Source: an uncultured Lachnospiraceae bacterium (GTDB taxonomy: Bacteria > Bacillota > Clostridia > Lachnospirales > Lachnospiraceae). From it: a DNA stretch of 64,000 nucleotides. Position 1 is the stretch's first letter. Each line of letters starts with the position of its first letter. The notes under the pieces were generated by a model, which was not told where the DNA came from, made no database searches, and saw only the letters and a program-made list of their open reading frames with translations. Of this stretch, positions 40,545 to 49,739 are shown piece by piece. Made by a program: the position numbers and the translations under genes. Where the stretch lies: positions 320,939-384,938 of the forward strand of contig CAJTKK010000002.1 of the NCBI GenBank assembly GCA_910576535.1, written 5' to 3'.

Positions 40545-42500
40545 TTATAGAATTCTTTTAAACTTCTTTTCCAGTTCATATTTGCTGATTGAGATGATAG
40601 AGGGCCGTCCGTGGGGACAGTGATAAGGATCCTCTAATGTCAGCAGTTCGTCAATCAGAGCTTCCATTCCCATAGAATCAAAGGCCATATTCCCTTTTAC
40701 CGCCGCCTTACATGCCATGGATGCTATTTTTTGGCGGATAACCTCCGGTGCGCCCTTTACCGGCCCTTCCGAAAGCTCATCCAAAAGTTCCATAAACAGG
40801 CTGCCCCCGCTGCATCCATACAAATCGGAGGGTACGCCCCGGATGGCATACTCGTTTCCTCCAAAAGCTTCCATTTCAAAGCCTATTTCCATAAAAAATT
40901 CCCGGAATTCCCCATATAGGCTTTCTTCTTTTCCGGAAAGCGTCACAATAACCGGAGGATTCAGCATTTGGGTCTGTATCCGCCTATTGACAAGTTTGTC
41001 CATCAGCCTTTCATATTTTACTTTTTCATGCGCCGCATGCTGGTCAACGATAAAAAGCTTATCGTGAAAGGCAATCAGCCAGTAGGTATCAAAAATCTGT
41101 CCCATAATGCGGTACTCGCTTTTTGCTTCCTTTGTCAGCATCTTCTCTTCAAACATGTTCATCTGCATGGGTTCTTCTGGAATTTTATTTTGAGCCACAG
41201 CAGTATCTTCTTCCTTTTTTGAGGTCCCAGGATGTTCAATACCGCTTCTGGTATCTTCCTCTTTCCGGTTATCCACAAAAAAAATATCTTCCTCTTCCGT
41301 CTCTTTTTTATAAACCGCATCCTCCGCAACAGCTTTCCGCTCTTCTTGTATGGGCAGCGGATGCTGATGATGTTGCGGCATAAACCCAATTCCTTTTTTA
41401 CGGGAACGTTCTACCTCAAAAGGCTCCGGCATAGTTTCCGGAAAAGAAGGCGTAAGGATATCCCTTCTCTTTCTCCCGGGACTTTCTTCCAGCGTTACTT
41501 CAGGTATCAATTCCAGACTGTGCAAAGTTTCACGGACATTCGTTTCAATAAAATCATAAATTTTCATTCTATCGGTAAAACGCACTTCCATCTTTGTCGG
41601 GTGAACATTAACGTCGATGGCGTCTGAATTGATTTCAAAATGCAGGACAGCAAAAGGAAATTTGCGCTGCATCATGTATTTCCGGTATCCCTCTTCTATG
41701 GCTTTGCTGATCAGGCTGCTTTTAATATAGCGCCCATTGACAAAATAAATTTCAAAATTTCTGTTTGCCCTGTTAATTTCCGGTTTCCCTAAAAAGCCGT
41801 GCATATGAATCCCTTGCTCCTGCACATCTATAGGAATGAGCGCATTAGAAATATCCTTCCCGTAAATACGGTAAATAATCTCTTGTAAATTGCCATTTCC
41901 TGATGTGTGGAAACGTAACTGCCCATTATTCATATATTTAAAAGATATCTTCGGATGGGACATGGCCATATGTTCCATCAAATCGGAGATATACCCCCCT
42001 TCTGTCTGGGGATGTTTTAAAAATTTTTTTCTGACCGGCGTATTAAAAAAAAGATTCCTGACAATGACGGTCGTCCCTTCCGGCGCCCCCACTTCCTCTG
42101 CCTCTATTTCTTCCCCGCCTTCCACCAGATAGCGGGTTCCTGTTAAGGTGTCTGCCGTTTTTGTAATCAGTTCCATGCGGGATACCGCAGCAATACTGGA
42201 CAGCGCCTCCCCTCGGAAACCTAAACTGATAATATGGAAGAGGTCTTCCGCCGTATGGATTTTGCTGGTTGCATGGCGTAAAAAAGCGAGAGGCACCTGC
42301 CCTTTCTCAATTCCGCAGCCATTATCCGTTACCCGGATAAAAGAAATGCCGCCCTCTTTTATTTCCACCGTGACGGCCGTCGCCTTTGCATCTACCGCAT
42401 TTTCCAGCAGTTCTTTTACGACGCTGGAGGGCCGTTCCACCACTTCCCCGGCAGCGATTTTATCTATGGTTTCTTTGCTTAATACACGAATCTGCGCCAT
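40545..42500 (-). CDS. mutL: DNA mismatch repair protein MutL
   Basis: Mismatch-repair matchmaker and nicking endonuclease, 651 residues. The N-terminal GHKL ATPase has ELLENAVDAKAT, DNGCGI and GFRGEALSSI. The linker (about 340-450) is charged. The C-terminal domain carries the endonuclease motif DQHAAHEKVKYE, ACKAAVKGN and CPHGRP, so it should cut the daughter strand itself, as expected for a bacterium without MutH. It starts 3 bp after mutS. Confidence 0.96.
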   Translation of the reverse strand: MAQIRVLSKETIDKIAAGEVVERPSSVVKELLENAVDAKATAVTVEIKEGGISFIRVTDNGCGIEKGQVPLAFLRHATSKIHTAEDLFHIISLGFRGEALSSIAAVSRMELITKTADTLTGTRYLVEGGEEIEAEEVGAPEGTTVIVRNLFFNTPVRKKFLKHPQTEGGYISDLMEHMAMSHPKISFKYMNNGQLRFHTSGNGNLQEIIYRIYGKDISNALIPIDVQEQGIHMHGFLGKPEINRANRNFEIYFVNGRYIKSSLISKAIEEGYRKYMMQRKFPFAVLHFEINSDAIDVNVHPTKMEVRFTDRMKIYDFIETNVRETLHSLELIPEVTLEESPGRKRRDILTPSFPETMPEPFEVERSRKKGIGFMPQHHQHPLPIQEERKAVAEDAVYKKETEEEDIFFVDNRKEEDTRSGIEHPGTSKKEEDTAVAQNKIPEEPMQMNMFEEKMLTKEAKSEYRIMGQIFDTYWLIAFHDKLFIVDQHAAHEKVKYERLMDKLVNRRIQTQMLNPPVIVTLSGKEESLYGEFREFFMEIGFEMEAFGGNEYAIRGVPSDLYGCSGGSLFMELLDELSEGPVKGAPEVIRQKIASMACKAAVKGNMAFDSMGMEALIDELLTLEDPYHCPHGRPSIISISKYELEKKFKRIL

Positions 42501-42503
42501 ACG

Positions 42504-45182
42504 CTACTCCGTTTCTTTGCCATTTGCCGTCCCCTGCCAACGATTTTTTAATTTATTCTGCAGCCTATATAAAGTATTTAAAGCGTCTAAGGGGGTCAGC
42601 GTCGTGATGTCGATGTCCTGCAGTTCCGTCAGGACATCTTCATCTTTTACTGTATCAAAAAGAGAAATCTGCTCTAAATCAACCTCATCATAAGTTTTCT
42701 TTGCCGTTTTTTTCTCCGTCCGGTTATCTACGGCAATGCTTTGCACTTTTTCTGTAATATCATTATCGCTTAATTGTTCTACAATTTCTTTTGCCCGGCC
42801 GATTACGATGTCTGGAACCCCGGCTAGTTTGGCCACTTGTATCCCATAACTTTTGTCTGCGCCTCCTTTGACAATTTTGCGCAGAAAAACAATATCATCC
42901 CCTTTTTCCTTTACCGCAATGCAATAATTATTTACATTATTCATTTTCCCTTCCAACTCAGTCAGTTCATGATAGTGAGTGGCAAATAACGTCTTCGCGC
43001 CCAGGTATTTCCGGTTGCTGATATGTTCAATCACTGCCCATGCAATACTTAACCCGTCAAAGGTAGACGTCCCTCTGCCAATCTCATCCAGAACCAAAAG
43101 GCTATTTGGCGTGGCATTGCGCAAAATATTTGCGACTTCGTTCATCTCTACCATAAAAGTGCTTTGTCCGCTGGCCAGATCGTCGGAAGCCCCTACCCTT
43201 GTAAATATCCGGTCCACAATGCCGATATTAGCTCTGGAAGCAGGGACATAGCTTCCGATCTGAGCCATCAGGACAATTAACGCAGCCTGCCGCATATAAG
43301 TGGATTTCCCCGCCATATTTGGACCGGTAATCACAGCAATGCAATTCTTATGATTGTCCAAATACGTATCATTAGCAATAAACATTCCATTCGCGATCAT
43401 TTGCTCTACCACGGGGTGCCTGCCGTCTTTAATTTGAATTACCCCTTTTTCGTTTATGTCCGGCTTAACATATTGGTTTCTTTCCGCCACGAAGGAAAAA
43501 GACGCAAACACATCCAAGGCAGCCAAAGCCTTTGCCGTCTTCTGTATCCGTTCCGTTTCATTGGCTATGGCATCCCTGATGCGGCAGAAAATATCATATT
43601 CCAAAGAATATAGCTTGTCCTCTGCATTTAAAATGGTATCTTCCAGTTCTTTCAGACGGGAAGTGGTAAAACGTTCTGCATTGGATAAGGTCTGCTTTCT
43701 GATGTAATCTTCCGGCACCATGGAAAGATAGGAATTTGTCACTTCAAAATAATAGCCGAAAACTTTATTAAACTTAATTCTCAGGTTTTTAATCCCTGTT
43801 CTTTCCCTATCCTCTTCTTCTAACTGCGCAAGCCAGTTCTTTCCTTCTGTCTTTGCATTTCTCAGGTTGTCTACAGTAGCATCGAAGCCTTCCCGGATGA
43901 TGCCTCCTTCCCTTACCAGTATAGGAGGGTCTTCCACAATAGCTTTGCCGATCAAAGTAAAAATATCGTTCAGTCCGTCGATATCCTGGTTGATTTTCTG
44001 AAGAAGTTCACAGTCGAGATCCTGCAGCACTGTTTTTATATGGGGCAGCATTTCCAAAGAATTGCGCAGGGCAATCAAATCCCTTGGATTGGCCGTTTTG
44101 TAGCTTACTTTTCCAAGCAGCCGTTCCAAATCATAAACAGGATTTAAATATTCCCTAAGCTCATCCCTGGCTACGGAATTCCCGGACAGTTGTCCGACCG
44201 CGTCCTGTCTCATAAGGATTTCTTCTATGTGAATCAACGGCTGTTCGATATAGCTCCTAAGAGTCCTTGCCCCCATAGCTGTTTTGGTCTTATCCAATAC
44301 CCATAACAGAGAACCTCTTTTCTGCTTTTCCCTCAACGTTTCCGTCAACTCCAGGTTTCTTCTTGTAGAACTGTCAAGAAGCATATATTTATTGGTAAGG
44401 TAGGGAGTCAGATGCGTAAAATGGGAAAGGGAATTTTTTTGTGTGTTATATAAATATTGCAGCAGCCCCCCTGCCGCTGTCATTCCTGCCGGGAAATCTT
44501 CAATTCCTAACCCGGTCAGGGTATGCACATGAAAATGCCGCATCAGGCATTTTTTGCAGGCGTCATCATCAAAATAATGGGCTTCCAGCGGATAAACGGT
44601 AATTCTTAAACGGTTGCGCAAATCATCGGTATCTGCCCCGCTCACCATAAAAGCGTCATTGCAGATTATTTCCGAAGGCATATATTTATTGACTTCATCC
44701 AGCAGCCTGCGCAAGTCCTCTGTTTCTGTCAGATAATAATCCCCTGTAGTGACATCTGCCACCGATATCCCCGCTTTATTCGGGAAATAAGCAATACACA
44801 TTAAAAAATTGTTTTTTGTCTCTTCCAGAGACTGGATATTCAGGTTAGTCCCCGGTGTCACGATGCGCGTAACTTCACGCTTTACCAGCCCCTTTGCCTG
44901 TTTAGGGTCTTCCACCTGTTCGCAGATCGCTACTTTATAACCTTTGGATACTAATTTCGTTAAATAACCGTCCATTGCATGATAGGGAATGCCGCACATA
45001 GGCGCCCTTTCTTCTAAGCCGCAGTTTTTTCCGGTTAAAGTAATTTCCAGCTCCTTTGATGCCGTAAGGGCATCGTCAAAAAACATTTCGTAAAAATCGC
45101 CAAGCCGATAAAAAAGAATACAGTCTTTGTATTCTTTTTTGGTTTCCATGTATTGCTGCATCATAGGCGTCAGTTCTGCCAC
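42504..45182 (-). CDS. mutS: DNA mismatch repair protein MutS
   Basis: Mismatch-recognition ATPase, 892 residues. The mismatch-binding motif appears in RLGDFYEMFFDDA. The ATPase domain has Walker A GPNMAGKSTYMRQ, DLASGQSTFMVEM and Walker B LLVLDEIGRGTSTFDG. The helix-u-turn-helix region is followed by a C-terminal tail. It starts with GTG at 45182, with GAGGAAA 4-5 nt upstream. It is translated just before mutL. Confidence 0.97.
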   Translation of the reverse strand: MAELTPMMQQYMETKKEYKDCILFYRLGDFYEMFFDDALTASKELEITLTGKNCGLEERAPMCGIPYHAMDGYLTKLVSKGYKVAICEQVEDPKQAKGLVKREVTRIVTPGTNLNIQSLEETKNNFLMCIAYFPNKAGISVADVTTGDYYLTETEDLRRLLDEVNKYMPSEIICNDAFMVSGADTDDLRNRLRITVYPLEAHYFDDDACKKCLMRHFHVHTLTGLGIEDFPAGMTAAGGLLQYLYNTQKNSLSHFTHLTPYLTNKYMLLDSSTRRNLELTETLREKQKRGSLLWVLDKTKTAMGARTLRSYIEQPLIHIEEILMRQDAVGQLSGNSVARDELREYLNPVYDLERLLGKVSYKTANPRDLIALRNSLEMLPHIKTVLQDLDCELLQKINQDIDGLNDIFTLIGKAIVEDPPILVREGGIIREGFDATVDNLRNAKTEGKNWLAQLEEEDRERTGIKNLRIKFNKVFGYYFEVTNSYLSMVPEDYIRKQTLSNAERFTTSRLKELEDTILNAEDKLYSLEYDIFCRIRDAIANETERIQKTAKALAALDVFASFSFVAERNQYVKPDINEKGVIQIKDGRHPVVEQMIANGMFIANDTYLDNHKNCIAVITGPNMAGKSTYMRQAALIVLMAQIGSYVPASRANIGIVDRIFTRVGASDDLASGQSTFMVEMNEVANILRNATPNSLLVLDEIGRGTSTFDGLSIAWAVIEHISNRKYLGAKTLFATHYHELTELEGKMNNVNNYCIAVKEKGDDIVFLRKIVKGGADKSYGIQVAKLAGVPDIVIGRAKEIVEQLSDNDITEKVQSIAVDNRTEKKTAKKTYDEVDLEQISLFDTVKDEDVLTELQDIDITTLTPLDALNTLYRLQNKLKNRWQGTANGKETE

Positions 45183-45344
45183 TTTTATTTCCTCTGCTTT
45201 TCTTTAGAATGATTATATATGTTGCGTTTCCGTTCATAATATAGCACAAAATATTGGGTTTGTAAATTTTTTTTAAACCGGGCGCCAGGGATTTGCAGCC
45301 CTTTATTCTATGATTTCATGACAAGGCAATGGCGCCAGTATTTC

Positions 45345-46796
45345 TCATGCATGGTCAATTTCCCCTAAGTAATAAAAACCATGGCATTCCTTTAACCGGA
45401 CATTGATGATTTTTCCGAGCAAGGCTGGGCTGCCGGGAAAATGTACAATCATATTGTTGGATAAGCGGCCGGTAATGAGGGTATTGTCCTGGACGTTCCT
45501 TTCTTCCGCAAGAGCCGGAAGAACTTTACCCTGAAGCAAGGCTGCCCGTTTTTTGGCAATTTCCTGAACAGTCTCCAGCAATTGATCAAACCCTTGTTTT
45601 ATTATCTCCTGGGGAACCTGGTTTGGCATAGAGGCCGCAGGGGTTCCTGTCCGTTTGGAATAGATAAAGGTAAATGCATTGTCATATTGCACTTTTTTAA
45701 CTACATCAATGGTTTCTTCAATATCTTCCATTGTTTCACCGGGAAAACCTACAATAATATCGGTGGTAATGGATATATCGGGGATTTCCTTCCGGATTTT
45801 TTCTGCCAGCGCCAGGTACTGTTCCTTTGTATACCGGCGGTTCATTGCCTGTAAAATACGGGTAGAACCGGATTGGAGGGGTAAATGGAGGTGACGGCAT
45901 ATTTTTTTGGAATGTTTCATCACTTGTATCAGTTCCTCTGACAGATCCTTTGGATGGGAAGTCATGAAACGGATTCTTTCAATCCCGTCAATCTCTTCCA
46001 CTCTTTGCAACAGTTCGGCAAAGCTGACGGGAGGAACCAGGTTTTTCCCATAGGAATTCACATTTTGCCCAAGAAGCATAATTTCCACGACGCCATCGGC
46101 AGCTAGCGATTTCACTTCCTTAAGAATATCTTCCGGGTTCCGGCTCCGTTCCCTTCCCCTGACATAGGGTACAATGCAATAGCTGCAGAAGTTATTACAA
46201 CCGAACATTATGTTAATTCCTGATTTGAAAGGATATTTCCGGTCTACCGGTAAATCTTCCACAATTTGGCTGGTATCTTTCCATATGTCAATCACCGTCC
46301 TGCCGGATTCGAACATCGTACATAACAGCTCTGCAAATTTAAAAATATTATGCGTGCCGAAAATCAAATCCACAAAACGATAGCTTTTCTTAATTTTTTC
46401 TATCACACTTTCTTCCTGCATCATACAGCCGCATAATGCAATTTTCATTAGGGGGTTTTTCTTTTTGATACTGTTTAGATGCCCTAATCTTCCGTAAACC
46501 CGCTGGTTTGCATTATCCCGGACTGTACAAGTATTATAAAGAACCAAGTCCGCTTCTTCCGTTTCTGCCGGCAGATAGCCGGCACATTCCAGCACGCCGG
46601 CCAACTTTTCGCTGTCCCGGGCGTTCATCTGACACCCGAATGTAGTGACGTTTGCAGTTAAAGGGCGCCCTATGCGTTCGCTTTCTTCCTTCACATGCTG
46701 CCGTAATTTTGCAATAAAATAATATTGCCGCGCTGGTTCTGCGGCAGGCGGCTGGCTGTTCAAATCTATCTGATTAAAATCTATGTCCTTATGCAT
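45345..46796 (-). CDS. miaB: tRNA-2-methylthio-N6-dimethylallyladenosine synthase
   Basis: Radical-SAM methylthiotransferase acting on the i6A37 made by MiaA. The 483 residues hold the UPF0004 domain with three cysteines (TFGCQMNARDSE, CTVRDNANQR, CGCMMQE), the radical-SAM CxxxCxxC in GCNNFCSYCIVPYVRGRE and a C-terminal TRAM domain. The N-terminus has about 40 extra residues typical of clostridial MiaB. The gap to mutS (45183-45344) holds no clear feature beyond two GGCGCC copies. Confidence 0.95.
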   Translation of the reverse strand: MHKDIDFNQIDLNSQPPAAEPARQYYFIAKLRQHVKEESERIGRPLTANVTTFGCQMNARDSEKLAGVLECAGYLPAETEEADLVLYNTCTVRDNANQRVYGRLGHLNSIKKKNPLMKIALCGCMMQEESVIEKIKKSYRFVDLIFGTHNIFKFAELLCTMFESGRTVIDIWKDTSQIVEDLPVDRKYPFKSGINIMFGCNNFCSYCIVPYVRGRERSRNPEDILKEVKSLAADGVVEIMLLGQNVNSYGKNLVPPVSFAELLQRVEEIDGIERIRFMTSHPKDLSEELIQVMKHSKKICRHLHLPLQSGSTRILQAMNRRYTKEQYLALAEKIRKEIPDISITTDIIVGFPGETMEDIEETIDVVKKVQYDNAFTFIYSKRTGTPAASMPNQVPQEIIKQGFDQLLETVQEIAKKRAALLQGKVLPALAEERNVQDNTLITGRLSNNMIVHFPGSPALLGKIINVRLKECHGFYYLGEIDHA

Positions 46797-46831
46797 TATT
46801 TCAATTTATCCTTTCAAAAGTATCATGAATT

Positions 46832-47593
46832 TTATGTTGGATGCCTGTTTATTAAAATACGGTAAAGATAAGACTTCCCCGCTTTGCCAATTTGTTCCGT
46901 AACACCCAGGTAAGTCATAATATGAAGAGCCATTCTTGCTGCTTTTATTGGAATTTTTGCTGTTGCTGATAAGTCCTTGGAGGTAAATGCTTCCGGAAGC
47001 TGTCCGGGAAGAAACTGCAGATAGTCTTCCTTTTTTTCAATGACTACTTCATCATACAAGGTGACCGGCAGGCGGTCATAGCGGCAAGACCCCTTTTTAC
47101 GGTCCCTGCTCCATCCATTTAACAGACGGTATTCTTCCATGTCCACCAGCGGGAAAATAAAGCGCAGCTTTTCATGATTCAAATAATCTTTTATCCGGTA
47201 TAGTTCGGCAAATGCCCGGTAAGCGGTTCCGGTAAGCGGGCTTTTCCTTTTCGGCGAACATTCCCCCGTTTCTTCATCTATCCAGATGATCCATTTTATA
47301 TGCGGTATTGGATAGATAATTGTCACAGGGTATTCTTTTAAGAATGCATCAAGCTTGGAACGGATTTTATAGAAATTCCCGTTCTGTATTTCCCAAATGC
47401 CCTCGCCCGTATAAATGTCTGCCACATAATGTCCGATAGGCACTTCATGCATCTTCTCATCCGGTGCATAATAATTTTTAAGGACTGCATGAACTGTTTT
47501 TTCTCCCAGGGTTCCGATGCCTTTCCTGTTTTTGGGCTTTCCGATTATTTTATTTTTTGCCTCTTCAAACCTTTTCTCATTCATCTTTGTCAT
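46832..47593 (-). CDS. Unknown protein with PD-(D/E)XK-like region and winged-helix tail
   Basis: A 253-residue soluble protein I do not recognise by name. Residues 25-80 look like a PD-(D/E)XK nuclease core: Glu31 in GTLGEKTVH, Asp59 in HYVADIY, then Glu68-Ile-Gln70 in IWEIQNGNF and Lys76/Lys80. The C-terminal 60 residues (LSATAKIPIKAARMALHIMT, then GVTEQIGKAG) resemble a winged helix. The start is uncertain: the frame opens at TTG 47611, with ATG at 47593 and 47584. It lies between trpS and miaB, all minus strand. The nuclease reading is an inference. Confidence 0.6.
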   Translation of the reverse strand: MTKMNEKRFEEAKNKIIGKPKNRKGIGTLGEKTVHAVLKNYYAPDEKMHEVPIGHYVADIYTGEGIWEIQNGNFYKIRSKLDAFLKEYPVTIIYPIPHIKWIIWIDEETGECSPKRKSPLTGTAYRAFAELYRIKDYLNHEKLRFIFPLVDMEEYRLLNGWSRDRKKGSCRYDRLPVTLYDEVVIEKKEDYLQFLPGQLPEAFTSKDLSATAKIPIKAARMALHIMTYLGVTEQIGKAGKSYLYRILINRHPT

Positions 47594-47646
47594 ATGCCCC
47601 GCCGGCAGCAATCAGACAGACGGGCGGGATGCAAAAGCATCCCCCT

Positions 47647-48651
47647 TTAACGTATTCTTTCCGGAAAACCTATTTTCTTTTGCACTTTACGAAGCGTCTT
47701 TGTTGCAAAATAATTGGCCTTTTCCGCATTTTTTTTGATAATGCCGTCAATATATGACTTGTCTTTGGACAGTTCATAAAAACGGTCTTGAACCGGCTTT
47801 AACACATCGGCAACAGCTTCCCCTACTGCCAGTTTAAATTCACTGTAACCTTTGCCGTCAAACTCTTTTTCTGTCTCTTCCGGTGTCCTGCCAGTACATG
47901 CGCAGTAAATCTCTATCAAGTTTTTTATGCCCGGCTGTTCTTCCCGGTATCTTACTGACGCGTCCAGGTCAGTAACCGCACGTTTAAATTTGCGGATGAT
48001 TGTATCAGGGTCATCCATTAAATATATGCTGGCATTGGCATTCTCATCCGATTTGGACATTTTCTTTTCAGGATTCTGCAGGCTGCGTATATTTGCCCCC
48101 GCTTTTCCCATATAAGGTTCCGGCACTGTAAAGACATCTCCATAAATAGCGTTAAAACGCTGTGCAATGTCCCTTGTAATTTCCAGATGCTGTAACTGGT
48201 CTTTCCCGACAGGGACAACATCCGCCTGATACAGCAGGATATCTGCCGCCATCAGGACCGGATAAGTGTAAAGGCCGGCGTTGATGTTATCCGCATGTTT
48301 TGCAGCTTTATCCTTAAACTGAGTCATCCGGTTCAGCTCCCCAATATAAGCAAAGCAGTTCAGTATCCAAGCCAGTTCCGCATGGCCGGATACATGGGAC
48401 TGATAATAAATACAGTTTTTCTCCGGGTCCAGCCCTGCAGCTATATATAAAGTCAACAAGTTCCTTGCCCTCTTGCGCAGTTGGGCAGGTTCCTGCCTGA
48501 CTGTAATCGAATGCATGTCCACAACGGAATAAAAGCATTCGTATTCATCGCTTAATGTTACCCAGTTTTTAAGAGCCCCCAGGTAATTGCCCAAAGTCAA
48601 GTCTCCTGTTGACTGCATTCCGCTAAAAAGCACTTTTTTTCCATCTATCAT
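47647..48651 (-). CDS. trpS: Tryptophanyl-tRNA synthetase
   Basis: Class I synthetase charging tRNA-Trp. The 334 residues show the HIGH-equivalent STGDLTLGNYLGA near residue 15 and KKMSKSDENANA as the KMSKS loop. A consensus-like promoter lies close upstream and no T-box leader is apparent, so tRNA-controlled attenuation is not evident here. Confidence 0.96.
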   Translation of the reverse strand: MIDGKKVLFSGMQSTGDLTLGNYLGALKNWVTLSDEYECFYSVVDMHSITVRQEPAQLRKRARNLLTLYIAAGLDPEKNCIYYQSHVSGHAELAWILNCFAYIGELNRMTQFKDKAAKHADNINAGLYTYPVLMAADILLYQADVVPVGKDQLQHLEITRDIAQRFNAIYGDVFTVPEPYMGKAGANIRSLQNPEKKMSKSDENANASIYLMDDPDTIIRKFKRAVTDLDASVRYREEQPGIKNLIEIYCACTGRTPEETEKEFDGKGYSEFKLAVGEAVADVLKPVQDRFYELSKDKSYIDGIIKKNAEKANYFATKTLRKVQKKIGFPERIR

Positions 48652-48687
48652 ATCAATCCACGTCCTCCATTGCTTTATCTTTGTAAC

Positions 48688-48716
48688 AGTTTAGCATTGC
48701 TGCCCATATCCGTCAA
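48688..48716 (-). promoter_or_regulatory. Promoter for trpS
   Basis: On the minus strand, TTGACG (48716-48711), a 17-bp spacer and TAAACT (48693-48688). Transcription would start near 48681, leaving only about 30 nt of leader before ATG 48651. Confidence 0.7.
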
Positions 48717-48782
48717 GTTCCCCGTATGCATCGCCTCGGCATCTTTATTTTTATCATATAAAATGCCCCGGGAACTTTCCTA

Positions 48783-48828
48783 TATAAAAAACCGTTGCCG
48801 CAAAATAAAACATTCACGGTAACGGTTT
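48783..48828 (-). terminator. Terminator downstream of the Cys-rich gene
   Basis: AAACCGTTGCCG (48789-48800) pairs with CGGTAACGGTTT (48817-48828) with one mismatch. On the minus strand the stem is followed by TTTTATAT. It isolates the 48886-49122 gene from trpS. Confidence 0.78.
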
Positions 48829-48885
48829 CCTTCTGGCGGACTCCTGAAAAAGGAGGTTCCCTTTTATCATACTCTTATTCTGCTT

Positions 48886-49122
48886 TTATGAATCTTTTTC
48901 CTCACATCCGCAAGTGCTTCCGGGTGACGGGAACGGGGCAAATCCTCTGTCCCTGCAGGAATCATCCCTGTCTTTTCCCCTGCCGTCGCATCTGGAATCT
49001 CTTCTGGAGCCGCAGCCGCAGTTATCAGGAATGATACTGCCGCAGCCATCGTTGCCATGCTGACAGCCGCCGTTATTACCGCAGCAGCAAAGCAAAAGTA
49101 ACAAAATCAGACAATTATTCAT
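48886..49122 (-). CDS. Small cysteine-rich protein, unknown
   Basis: A 78-residue protein starting MNNCLILLLLLCCCGNNGGC, with 12 cysteines in all. The N-terminal hydrophobic run could be a membrane anchor or signal; the rest is Gly-, Asp- and Arg-rich with spaced cysteines (DNCGCGS, STCGCEE). ATG 49122 follows GGAG by 9 nt; the frame also includes an upstream TTG. It has its own terminator, supporting a real gene. Metal binding or spore-coat association are possible guesses only. Confidence 0.65.
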   Translation of the reverse strand: MNNCLILLLLLCCCGNNGGCQHGNDGCGSIIPDNCGCGSRRDSRCDGRGKDRDDSCRDRGFAPFPSPGSTCGCEEKDS

Positions 49123-49196
49123 ACTTTTCAACTCCTTTATGCTATACTTTATCTTATGCCGTACCGCATAAAGAGTTCCCTTTACCGGAAAGTTTT

Positions 49197-49736
49197 CTAA
49201 AAGCTTTCCGAAAGGATTTTTTTTCTTATATATGCAAAAGTTCTTTCTTCTCCTTCTTCCGCTAACATATAAAGCAGTTTTTCCAGAATTTTTTTCGTTT
49301 TCTTATGCAATGGCGCAGGGTCTTTTCCCGATAAATAATATTCCAAGGGGCTGCGGTCCGTATATGCCTCTTTTTTATAAACTTTGCTTGCTGCAATACG
49401 GTCCATTAGCATTTCTACAATATACCGGTTAGGCATTGGAGCGGGAGCCATACCTCCGGGAATATTTTTCGTGCTATAATCAATCCAATATTCGTAATGG
49501 TGCTTATTTCTTCCTTTGTGGTGCAGCCATGCGCTGGAATAGCCGATATCTTCCCTTTCAGCATTATTTGGGCTTCTGTCTCCTTGATAGTATTTTGCTC
49601 CCACCAGGAACTCAGGCGGGCTATATTTGGATAAATCATGCATAATCCCTTGATAATAAAGGCCAACTTGAAAGCAGCCTTTCATAACAAGATATTTGTG
49701 ATACGTAATTGTTTTAAAATGTTTCCAAGCCTTCAT
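49197..49736 (-). CDS. DUF5662 family protein
   Basis: A 179-residue soluble protein matching the DUF5662 pattern: IMHDLSKYSPPEF near residue 31, WLHHKGRNKHHYEYW, then PNRYIVEMLMDRIAASK. The spaced His/Asp residues (HD, HH, HH) suggest a metal-binding helical fold related to HD proteins. Enzymatic activity is unknown. It starts 3 bp after the GH13-homologue stop, so the two are cotranscribed. Confidence 0.85.
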   Translation of the reverse strand: MKAWKHFKTITYHKYLVMKGCFQVGLYYQGIMHDLSKYSPPEFLVGAKYYQGDRSPNNAEREDIGYSSAWLHHKGRNKHHYEYWIDYSTKNIPGGMAPAPMPNRYIVEMLMDRIAASKVYKKEAYTDRSPLEYYLSGKDPAPLHKKTKKILEKLLYMLAEEGEERTFAYIRKKILSESF

Positions 49737-49739
49737 GTC

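Noticed and set aside
42148..42693. Plus-strand ORF of 181 codons antisense to mutL/mutS
   Set aside because: Shadow frame of two strongly conserved genes.
47626..47643. GGGATGC-AAAA-GCATCCC hairpin as trpS terminator
   Set aside because: The stem is perfect, but no U-tract follows on the minus strand, so it was not called a terminator.
48652..48780. T-box leader for trpS
   Set aside because: The predicted transcription start leaves only about 30 nt of leader, with no room for specifier and antiterminator structures.
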